DNA of 64,000 nt from Sitta carolinensis (taxonomy: Eukaryota > Chordata > Aves > Passeriformes > Sittidae), in assembly GCA_032173965.1 (NCBI GenBank), contig JAVUNC010000019.1:4836501-4900500 (forward strand). Direction: 5' to 3'. Position 1 is the stretch's first letter. Each line of letters starts with the position of its first letter. A program made the translations under genes and the position numbers. Shown one piece after another: positions 12,181 to 23,000 of this stretch. The notes beneath the pieces were generated by a model that ran no database searches, was not told the origin of the DNA, and saw nothing but the letters and a program-made list of their open reading frames with translations.

Positions 12181-15120
12181 AAAAGGATGTGAAAAAAAAA
12201 AAGTCAGCAGAAAATCTTACACTTGCCGTCCTTCAACCATCTGCCAGTGGGTGCTGTTGGCAGAGGATCCTGGGGCAGGTGACCCTGGCTCTGAAGCTGT
12301 GTGGCTCTGCTGCCTTGCATGCCTGCCCTTTTGTCCTGTAATCCTGCTGGGTGACAGTACACTCAGGCTGTTGGCTTTGGGATGGATCAAATGTCCTATT
12401 TTTGTACACTTTAATGAATAAAAATTGAATTGTTTTCAAAAGCTCATCTTCCCCCACTGTGAGGGCTGCAGCACAGGCCCAGGAGGGACTTTACCTCATG
12501 CTTGAAATGTCTGGCAAACCATTTTGTACTGAGCTGACAATAATGAATCCAGCAGCTCATTTTCCTGAGAAACAGGAGCTCACCATTCCTTTGTCCAGTA
12601 GGAAATTCACAGATAAAATGTTCAGCTTTGCAAGAGAACCAGACTTCAAAATGAAAGGATTTCTACTTAGATATAAAAGCCATCTGAGTCAATAAGCACA
12701 AAGCCTTTTAACTCTTCCACTGCAGGTATCCATGAAGAAGTTTTACTTCATCCTCTAGAACTTCCTTGGTAGAAGAATCACCCATTCTGCTTCCTCAGGG
12801 ATATGAATAAAGCCTTTACATGTGAGGAGGCTAGACATACACAGAGATGCCACAAAGATTTTCAAGACTAAAAACATGAAAATGATGCATAAAGCAGAGT
12901 CAGTGCCAGTTTTCCAACTCACTCTTTGAGGGTGAAAGGGCTGCTTTGGAAAGAAATTAATGACTGAACAGCAGTGAGGCAACTTTCAGAAGGGCTCTGC
13001 AATGCAAAATTAAAGTGAAAATGTTGGCAGAGCTTCACTTGGATAGGGCTCTATCAGAATACATCAAATGAACTACGTCTTACCTTCTCCTTCAAGCTCT
13101 GACTGTGCCTGGCCTGACAGGGAATTAGTGAGAAATTTCTATCTGCTGACTTATATACCACTGAAACAGTCTTGTTATAAGTTTTGAAATGTTGTTCACA
13201 GTTTTAGAAATTCTCTGACTTAAATTCAGTGGCAGTCCTACAAAACCATTCAGAACCAAATGGCCATAATATGTTCTGCAGACATACAAAATACCCTGAG
13301 GAGAGAGTTAATGGGAATGAACATAATAAGGCTTTTTGAGGAGAGTGAGATGTGGTATATATCTTATCTTAGCAGATTTTAACTAACTCCCTGAAGGTTC
13401 TTTATGTAGGAAAAGTTTTTTCTGTTTACGTGAAAGTCTAGCTGGATTCAAAAGGACAATCTAATTTTACTCTCTTCCTCTAAGAAGAGTATTGATGGAT
13501 TTCTTCTCTGTTATTTTGGGGTTTTTTGATCTCTCCTGCCCTAGCAGAGATCCTCTAGATGCTGAATAATCTTCACAAGAAAACGTTACTGCAGAAAAGA
13601 GGGACTAGAGTACTTAGATTCTGAGCAAAGATTAGGATCTTTTCAGGTCTCTGTTTCTGTTCCCATAACACCACTCTTTTCATTTGTACTGTTAGGCTTC
13701 ACTAAGAACCTGATTGTCAGGAAAACAAGTGGAAAATATCTCCAAATAAAGGGTCCCAGGCAAGGCAGAATTGTCAAAATACAGCATCACATCTACCCAC
13801 AACAGGAGTCCAGCAGTCTTTCCTTCCAACCCAAGGAAGATTTGGAACCCCCAATGATGTTTTACAAAGACAAAACCCACCCTTTTTAGGAACACTGTGA
13901 TCTTAGACCAACTTAGACTAATACTGAAATAATACCTTTCTGAAGTTAAGCAAGTCTTTATCACTAAATCCTCTGAAACATTTAAAAGTCATCTTGGAAA
14001 CTCTCCTCTTTTCTCCCTTTTTATAGAAGACAATAGCACATGAGCAGGTGTGATAATGCCACAGGGATCCGGAGCACTCCACCGAGTTAGTGTGGCCATG
14101 CAGGAGTCAGCTGAGCAGGGCCACTGGGAATTCTCACTTAAGACAACTTGGATGTCTCTTTTAAGCTTATTTATAGGATGCAGTGAAGAAAGTTTCACTA
14201 TCTACTTTGTATTTTGTATTTTTTATCAGGTTTTTCATAGATGTTCAAGATTAAATCCGAGGGAAATTCAGGACTCTCAGGAGTGTTGCCTGTGTGGTTC
14301 ACCTACTCCCCACCCGCTGTGCATCACATGAGCTCTGCTGTTCCTGGCCATCATCACTCAAGTGGTAGCTGCACTGGTTTATTCTGCATGGTTTTAGGTT
14401 CATGCTCCAAGTACTTCTTGAACCACTACATTTTGGGAAATGCTGACAAGAAACAAGAAGCTGCAGGTTTCAGTCTTGGATGTGTGATCTGCCAAGTGGA
14501 TTTCACTGGCTTTTTTTCAGGCATGTAATATCATAAAAGTATACACTTTTTAGTTCAGTCAATGATTTCAACATCCTGACCCCAGGAGGTTTCCAGGGTG
14601 AAAATATTGAAGTTACAAAAGAATTATCTGGATTAGAAATGTTCTGAGCAGGCAGCAAGGGGAACACTCAGTGCTGTCCACACAAATACAGGAGTGAAAC
14701 AGAGAGAAAATCCATTCTCTGAACTGGCCTGTGTACTCTGGGGTCTGACTGTACCCAAGCAAATCCCTCCTTTGAGCAGTGGATCACTTTGACACTACTA
14801 GAGAAAGGATATTATATCCCAAGTCTTTTACTCCACAGGGTTTTGGAAGGGCAGCCTCCTTTCACTCTTTATGTCCATGACCCCCAGTGTAAGGCAATCC
14901 CAGCTGTTAAATAAACCTCAACATGCAAAGCTTACCATGATGAGATCTTTTCTCAGCATGTTCTTGTCCCTGCCACACAGAAACTTAGATACAAAAAGGG
15001 TGGGAGGATGGGGAGAAACTTCTATAGAATCCTTTCCAGTTACAGAGTAGGGAGAATACATGCAAACTTCAGTTTTGTGCAGGAACTATATCTCAGGAGG
15101 AGAAGCATACTGAATTTTTT
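12181..15120. other. noncoding DNA, no gene recognised
   Basis: Nothing recognisable was seen. There are no tandem repeats beyond short runs and no open frame longer than about 95 codons with any family resemblance. Confidence 0.6.
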
Positions 15121-15428
15121 GTTGTTTTCCTTCAGAGCTGTGGTTATGCCTAAACAAAAGCACTAGATTTGAGATCCTTAAATTTGTGTACCAGAGTCAG
15201 TTTGAATTTAAAGGATGGAATAGATACCTCTTTTGATGAAGAGAAACAGCAAGTGCCTGGCCCTGAAACTGGGTGTTGCAGAACTCTAGGAAAGGCACTT
15301 GCTGTTTCTTTTCATCAAGAGGTATCTATTCCATCCTTTAAATTCAAACTGACTCTGGTACACAAATTTAAGGATCTCATATCTAGTGCTTTTGTTTAGG
15401 CATAACCACAGCTCTGAAGGAAAACAAC
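15121..15428. repeat. long near-perfect inverted repeat (hairpin), arms 137/135 b, spacer 36 b
   Basis: The left arm is 15,121-15,257, the spacer 15,258-15,293 and the right arm 15,294-15,428. Compared base by base, the right arm is the reverse complement of the left except for three differences: a T opposite T at 15,169/15,380, a G opposite T at 15,241/15,310, and two extra T in the left arm near 15,231-15,234. That is 133 of 135 aligned positions. Pairing stops sharply at both outer ends, the flanks show no target-site duplication, and the arms match no transposon I know. A plus-strand transcript would fold into about 135 base pairs, with the G-T difference tolerated as a wobble pair. Open frames crossing it are by-products of the palindrome. 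Likely origins are an inverted duplication by template switching, or a short element of unknown family; an assembly artefact must be excluded. Confidence 0.97.
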
Positions 15429-18400
15429 GGCATTCTTCCCTTGGCAAAACTATTCCAGATCTGTATTAAAAACAGCAAAGAAACTATTCTGGTTAACATT
15501 TAATTACCTCTTCAGGATACAGGGACTGATAAAGTAATTGCATTTTATTTTATTTTAGCAGCAAAGGAGGAGTAATACAAGTAGGGTCTGTAAATATCCA
15601 TCTTTAGCAAACCTGTCCAGCACATGCAAGTGCTGCGACAGATTGCATTAATGAGAGTGTAATGTATGGATCAAGAGAGATCATTCAGTGATGTCTGAGT
15701 CTCATCTGCAGTGTTAGATCCACTTTAGGACACCACATTTCATTGTGACAGTAAGAAATAACTGAAGAGAATCAAAATGTTGGTAGGAGGATGGTTTCAT
15801 TGTGGATTATATGTTGCCTGCCACACTGGGAACTCCCTGCCTAATATTTTATGTACTCCCAAACACACAGGACACCTTTCCCTTGCAGGACTCAGTGAAC
15901 AGTTCTGTTCCAAGCCATGAGAATTATCAGAACAAGCTAAAATTCACAGTGACCCTGCAAATTTCCGCAGAGATGATGATTTTGACGCTTGGGTCCAAAA
16001 TTCTTCCAGACAATGAGCACATGGCACAAGCCAAAATAGCCAAAATAGCACTGAGTACTGGCACAAGGCACATGAGATTCACCTTTATTTACTTCTCAGA
16101 GCACAGAAGGAGGAATCAGAAATTTCCCAGAGAATTTCTCAGATGACCAAATTTGAAAAGCAGTCAAGTGTGATGCAAGTCATGCTAAACACAAAGCTAC
16201 TCCATAACAACACGCTCTCCATTGCTTCTAACTTCAGTGGAGTCTCACAGAATTGAGCAATAATCAAATTGTTTAAAAGCAATCAGTCAGCAGAATTTCC
16301 AAACCCTTTTGAGGACAAAACACTCACCTGCATTTTGTCAGGGAGACCTGAAAAAAATGGCAGCTAAAAGCAGCATCAGCGTGTATCCCATAAATCTGAA
16401 AATTGACCCATCCATCAAGCTATAAAATCAGACACAGAGCAGGAGAGACAGTTACATAAATCCATCCACAGCATTGTCTGAAGAATGGGAGAAGAATGTC
16501 AGCACTTGTCGAGCTGGATATAACAGCCAGGAGAAACCGGCTGCAGATAAAAACAGAAGTGGACAACCAAATTAATATTAACATGGGGAAAGTATACAGT
16601 GCCTTTTACCTTGCAGCTCTTTAGGATGGTGTAAAACCAGGAGGAAAGGTTACACTGGGACAGGCATGGCTTTGATAGCAAGCTGTGAGTACACTTGGTT
16701 TAGATCAGGGTGAAGGCCAAGTGAGCTGGAGTGTTCCTTCACACCTGAAAAGGAAGACAGAAGAATTGGTATCTGGAATTTCAGCAGTGTATTTGAATGT
16801 CTTTCAAAGTTTCCCCTCCTCATTTTTAGGTTTTCATTAATTCCTGATGACCCAGCTTGATTTCTACTTTAACATGCCAGATTACAGTGTCAATTTTGCC
16901 TTGGTTTGAAAAATCGTGTTACACCTCTGTTTCCCATACTGCATTGATTGCTTTGAACCCAGTATTTGGCACAGAGGCCAATACCTGCAGCAGGATGCTT
17001 TCCTGGCTGAAATGAGGATTTTAGCCATAATGCAGGCAGGATTAAAAACCCATCTTGCAAGGAACAGCAGGTACTCTTTGCATGTCCACAGGAATACTTG
17101 TAAGAATATACTAAGCACCAAATAAAGATACAATAAAGTATCTTTAGATTACAACAAAGTACAATAAAGTACACTATATAGGGGGTTGATGGTTGTTTTT
17201 TAAAAACACTGTATCCATATCTGAATTATAGAACATGTTAATGGAGTGTAAGGAGAATCCAGAGACACAGATGCTAATCCAAACACAATTAAGGATACAT
17301 AGTGAATTCTTCTGCATTTCTAGATGGAGAATTTAGGTATTAAATGGCAGGTGCCAGTCAAGAAATTACATGTCTGCAAGTTCACTTGAGGTGAAGAATT
17401 TTGCCAGAGACTGTTCTGACATGAAGGCAGTAAGTACGTACTATCTCCTTGGCCTCTGAATTCAAAGGGAAAAGATAGTTAAATGAGTCCTTCATCTCTC
17501 TGAAATGGCTCAAATTAATTAATGTTCCAACGTGCTTCTAGTGCATGATAAGATGCATGCAGTGAGGGATGAATTAAAGGAAAAAAATGCAAATGACTAA
17601 TTATAACACTGCGCTGACGAACTGCAAAGGAAGACATTATCTGAGCACCACAATCATCTGACAGACCTACATTTTTTCTCTCTTATTAACAGAAAACCCA
17701 AACACTGTGATTTGTCAAGTGGTCTAAAAAAATGGATAGCTGAAATCTAAGAGAATTACAGTTTGTTGGGAAAGAACCCAGTCATCACTAGTACAGTATG
17801 TCCCAAATACCAGTGTGTAACCTGATCCAGAAATCTAAGTCATGTTGCTGACCACATAAGCAAGATAGAGCACACACCCTAAAAAATCATTTGGCCCAGG
17901 TCACCCAGAAAAGAGTTTATAACAGTGAAACCAACATGCATCTCTGAGTCCTGTGCGTCTTTGCTTCTATGCATTACTGAATCCAGGAGGAAAAAAAAAA
18001 ACAAAATGTGAGGGAGACACACAAACCAAAGCAAATCCATCAAAAAAACCCCAAAACTGAACAGTTTTTTTGCTGTTGAAAAGACACAGCACCTATACTT
18101 GCAGCTCCCTGGAGTTCCTGTCCTGGATGTGCCCCCTGGCAGCTCCCACCACTTGGGCTGTGCTGAAAGAGCTCATGGAAGTCACTTGCTCCCTGTCTCA
18201 AAGCTCACAACTTGCAGCTCATTTTTACCTTCCTCAAACTGCCCACCTCTCAACACACCTCCAGCTGCACTCCTTTCCTTGAAATCTTATTTGCTCTTGT
18301 TTCCCATGACTGTTTCCTCTGGGTTTAACTTTACACACCTGTCTGGGCACCTCTGATGCAGCCATCAGCTCTCACACGCCTTTTGCTCTCCACTGGATCA

Positions 18401-19160
18401 GGCCCTCTAGTCCTGAAGCTGAAAAATGTGAGAGTGAAACATGATCAGACTGATAAACTGCTCAGATTTCTACAGAATTTCTGGCAATTGGTCTGCACTC
18501 CCCAGTGTACTGGACAAGAAAACTACATGTTCTGCTTACATCTCCACTCTGTAGCTAACATGACATCAGGTCCCTTTAATCCATTAGCAAGCCTGTCAAC
18601 AGTGTTGTGCAGGTGCTACTGGATAGTTATAGCCAGTGCACAAGTATTTAATAGAAATTAAAATTTATCACCCTTTCCACTAGCACCACCTCCCTCAGAA
18701 ATAAAATTTTATAATGCCAATTGCATGAGCATCACTAAAAGTGTCTCCTTCCTGACCTTGAGATTTTATCACAAGAGAGCAAACCAACCCTCTGAGAAAA
18801 GTTAGGAATAATTAAGGTGCATTTCTGGGGAGAGGGTCTCCAGGAATAACACACATAAAGTGCAGACACACCCTCTCCACTAATACCAGCTTAATCTTTA
18901 ATGAATTCTTTGGTTGCAGCAGAACTCCTTTGTATTATTAATAAAGGTTTATTTTTATTGCAGCATGTTCTCCAGCCTCCAGACCACATCCAGGACACTT
19001 AAAACACATAAGAGTAGCCTTGACAAACATGTTCTGTGAGATGGTCCCTGCCTGCCCCGAGGCATGACTAAGATAAATAGTGTGGAAGGACAGCATTACT
19101 CTCACATTAACTCTGAGCAATGAGGGTCTGACTCCTCCTTCATATTTTTATGGAAATTAC
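15429..19160. other. noncoding DNA, no gene recognised
   Basis: No gene was recognised. A small AT-rich hairpin is at 17,124-17,145, with 8-base perfect arms and a 6-base loop. The 12-base motif TACAATAAAGTA occurs at 17,130-17,141 and again at 17,159-17,170. A block near 17,510-17,640 carries an octamer ATGCAAAT (17,587-17,594) and TAATTA (17,598-17,603), which could be homeodomain-type sites. Open frames have no family resemblance. Confidence 0.6.
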
Positions 19161-19164
19161 ATAT

Positions 19165-19270
19165 GAAATTATTCATTTGGGGTCATGTAGAAAGCCAGTG
19201 GCAGAAGCAGAAACAGAACCCAGAATTAACTCCCAGCTCATTTTTCTAATCTCCCTTTCCAGTCATCTTT
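19165..19270 (-). mobile_element. MIR-like tRNA-derived SINE relic
   Basis: On the plus strand this resembles the reverse complement of the tRNA-related head of MIR-type SINEs: a 'GGTCATGTAGAAAGCCAGTGGCAGAAGCAG' pattern at 19,181-19,210, then 'AACAGAACCCAGAATTAACT' and 'CCCAGCTC', in the expected order. The B-box-like segment would be the reverse complement of the CAGAACCC part. Divergence is high, as expected for a SINE family that stopped moving before birds diversified. It lies directly beside the CR1 at 19.4 kb. The family name is inferred from memory of the pattern; a repeat search would decide. Confidence 0.45.
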
Positions 19271-19404
19271 TAAGATTCTTATTATATCCATCAAAAGCAT
19301 GTGACAAGAACACACCAAAACAACATGTACCCTTCCCTTCATTAAACAGAAGGGAAATGAGACACTGAATAGATCCAGTAATTTGTAAAACTTTGAAAAT
19401 TGGA

Positions 19405-20030
19405 GATTTTTAGCCTCTCTGAACAACCTGTTCCAGTGCATGGTCACCTGCACAGTAAAGAAGCTCTTCCTCATATTCAAGTGGAACTTCCTGTGCACCA
19501 ATTTCTGCCTGTTGCTTCCTGTTCTTTGCTTGGTAAGAGAAGGGCCTGGATTCTTCCCCTTGGCACCCTCCCTTCAGACACTGACAGACATTGGTGAGGT
19601 CCCTCTCCATCATCTCTTCTCGAGGCTGAACAGGCCCAGCTCCCTCAGCCTTTCCTCAGAAGGGAGATGCTCCAGTCCCTTGATCATCTTCACAGCCTCC
19701 ACTGGGTCTGCTCCAGCAGCTCCAGGTCTCTCCTGTCCTGAGGAGCCCAGAACTGCACACAGCACTCCAGATGTGCCTCACCAGGGCTGAGCAGAGGGCC
19801 AGGATCACCTCCCTGACCTGCTGGTGATGCTCTTCCCAGTGCAGCCCAGGACACCATTGGCTCTCTTGGCCACCTGGGCACTGCTGGCTCTTGTTGTCCA
19901 CCAGGACCCCCAGGTCCCTCTCCACAGAGCTGCTCCCCAGCCTGTGCTAGTGCCTGGGGTTGTTCTTCCACAGATGCAGGACCTGGAATTTACCTCTGTT
20001 GAATTTCAATTCCTGCTCCACTACTTCAGA
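19405..20030 (-). mobile_element. CR1 LINE fragment with broken 3' end of ORF2
   Basis: This is the longest clear CR1 copy of the modern avian type. The plus strand gives the reverse complement: the GAACAACCTGTTCCAGTG block first, then CAGGCCCAGCTCCCTCAGCC, then the block ending in CCACCAGGACCCCCAGGTCC. Minus-strand frames contain pieces of the reverse transcriptase C-terminus. HRKFHLNMRKSFFTVQVT lies in the frame 19,238-19,501, LKGGCQ in 19,410-19,613, and ERDLGVLVDNK followed by [14 protein letters not shown] in 19,656-19,925. They lie in different frames, so the gene is broken by frameshifts and is non-functional. The 3' tail with its terminal octamers is missing at the left end, where the match stops at about 19,405; the 5' part is missing at the right end. 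Confidence 0.95.
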
Positions 20031-23000
20031 CACCAATCTCACACAGTATTACCTCTTATCTACTTTCTGAGAAAGAGAATAAAAGACACTTCACGTTTAG
20101 TTCTTCATTTTGATTTGTGTGGTCAGCTCACTACTCAGACCAGCAATTACTTCCCCTGATGCCTTACGTAGGCAAAAGTCTCTGTCAGGAGTTACAGCTT
20201 CACATGCATCACTTAAATAAATGCACTCTCAAACTACAAGTACTATGTTATAGTCTTAAATAATGCATTTATCTAAGCAATAAAGCATATTATGTATGTT
20301 GACAATTTTCAATGCAAACACGGGCCTAGCACCATCTATAAAGAAAATAATTTTTCTTTATATAATATATAGCATAAGAATACTCTCTCTTAACATCTTA
20401 TAGGACTAATCCCAAACTGGTCATCTGAAGAAAAATCATCAAGCAGCTGACCATTTTTATTATGTTGCTGAGTCAAAGAACAACCAACCAAAATCAAAAT
20501 GAGGAGAGTTCAAGCCATCAAGTCCTGCTGAACATTTGTAAGAATAAAGCAATTTGAAACCTGCATTGACTAGCTAAACCTCTGATACTAAAGATAAAAA
20601 TAAGTTTTCTCCAACTCTGAGTGCATTGAGTTACATCTGGAAAAACTGAGACTGGAATGTCCTTGAAGCAAAATGTCAGAGACTCATCATTCCAATCCCA
20701 AAACCAGTTCCTATTTCATAGGAAAATCAGAGACTTGCCTCCTAAATATAGATAATTATTCTCAGGAATAACTAAAGAAGCGCCCTGCATAGACTGCAAG
20801 TCAAAATGAGAACTGCTATTTCAAATCTAGGAGAGACAAGCTTGTCTTTAGCTTTAGATAGCATTAGCTTCATGATTCTGCTTCAAATGAGTTTTTGCTG
20901 TTTGAGATAATAAACGAGTCTAGTCTACATTAACAACATAATAAACTGCAACAGCATTTTACATTGTGTTCATCACCATTCTGTGTGACTGAGAGTCAAA
21001 GGTACCAAGAATAGAAGGAAGAAAGGGGTTTTGATCTCAGGACGTCTCAGCACATTGACCCATTCCCTTTCACAAAGGGTAATAACATTTCCCACCTCCT
21101 CCGGAGCTGACTTTACACCTCTTCCCTTGTGCACGGGGTTACCCCAGCTGTCTTGACTCAAGCTTCCTCTTGGCTCTTAAGCTGAGACAGGTCTTGCCTA
21201 TCAGCCCCTTGCCATTCCAAGGAGTGATATCCTGCACTTCCCGGACACCGTGTTTAACATAACACGCTGCCCATGAGGAGAAATACATTGCATTTTCTGT
21301 TAGGTATTGCCTTGAAATAAAGAAAATCTCTAGATTTGGAAAATACATCAATCTAATTCAGCTACTGCCCAAGAAAATACAGTACCCATCTTTTACTTTC
21401 AGTAGCCTCAAAATTCTCCCTGACCACAGTTCTCAAAGGATACTGCTACAGACAGACTTCCAGAATGCACACTGGGGACAAGAAAAGCACACTGCAAACA
21501 TCCATGTGTTATTTTTATTACCAGAATTGATAAAATCTCACTGCCAGTTTTATAGTAGACTGTTAAAGCCATAAATAAGCAGGGAGACAGCTGTGTGTCA
21601 GTGCTTGGACATCGAGTTCATGGTACGGGATATGCAAGCAAGCGCAGTGCTACTCTGGTCTCAAAGCTCACTGCAAAATAGCATCCTACAGACTTATCTC
21701 TCAAGCTGCAAATATTTCTTTTACAGCTACCCTGAACTTTTTCTAGTGTATTGAACTTTTGGATGGAGCTGCTCCTAAAAATATTGGCTAATGACTTCTT
21801 CTAGCACCCTCTATTAAGTAAATGCCATCGAGTAAAGAGACAGACGCTTTACCAGGCATAATATTGTCTTTTTAAAGGCACATAGATCTGTTTCTGAATT
21901 TTCAATGTGCTTTGTAGATTAAGGACAGAAAATGCCATCTGCTAATCTGCTTCTGCTGCACACAAAGAATCACTGCCTGGGCTGTTCCTGATGGTTTGAG
22001 GTTACAGCCTTTCTGTGCTGCTTGGGAAAAATATGTGATGCATGTCATAAAATCAGTTCCACTGAGTTCTTTGTAGCTTATCCCACAGTGCTGCTGTCTG
22101 CCAGGGGGTTTCCTGCTCACCCACTGCCACTGAAATGGCTCTCCAGTTACAGACAGCGTGGTAACCTAACCAGCTTAATGGTTTGACCAGTCACTGGTAT
22201 TTAGCAATGCCTGCCATGTGCCCAGCTACCTGCTGTGCTGCCAGAAGCAAGTGCTTATGCAGTTCCTCTCCCTTCTTGGGCTTGTCCTCTTGGTCTGGAG
22301 CTCTAAGAGGTGAGAAGGTCAAAACCTGGATGCTGGCAGTGCTGCCTGCAGGCAGTCACCTGTTTGTGACAGAGCAAATGGACACACACACAGCTCTGGA
22401 AGAGCAACACAAGCCTTGACCAACCTGCACGAGGCTTGGGACACCCTGACCTTTGCCACAACTCATGTCAAGTGGACACAGCTAACAAAACAGATAGCAC
22501 TGCCTTGGCACTGTCAGGCAGAAGTGGCAAATGGCAGCAGAAGGGACATGAGAGTGATCCCTGTTTATTTTATACAAAAAGTTAAATTTTTACTCCAAGC
22601 CACATTCTGCCCTTTTTTTCTTAATGAGAAGTAAATCAGACCACCCATCTTGAGCTTCTGATCTTCACCAAAAAGTAAGAGAGGAAGAAAAAATGGAACA
22701 CGGTTATGAATACTCCAGAAATTTAACTAGAGCAGCTGCAAATGTGATGGCAAAGGGAGAGGATTATTCTTCTCATTAGTGACCACCTGAAAACCAGGGC
22801 TCTGAATTGTCTCCTGCCGAGTACTGCACATCACTGCTTTCAAAATCTTGACCTAAAAAGCAAATGTGTATTTTTAAATAATTAATAGCATTCTCTAAAC
22901 GGAATTTTCCAGCCCCAAACGAGATGTGCAGCTGAGTTCCCCTGAGAAGAGGTATTTATAATGAAAACATTGACACAATGAAATGATGATGCACTGAGTA

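Noticed and set aside
15169..15399. 76-codon open frame across the 15.1 kb inverted repeat
   Set aside because: It reads through both arms and the spacer; its openness is a by-product of the palindrome.
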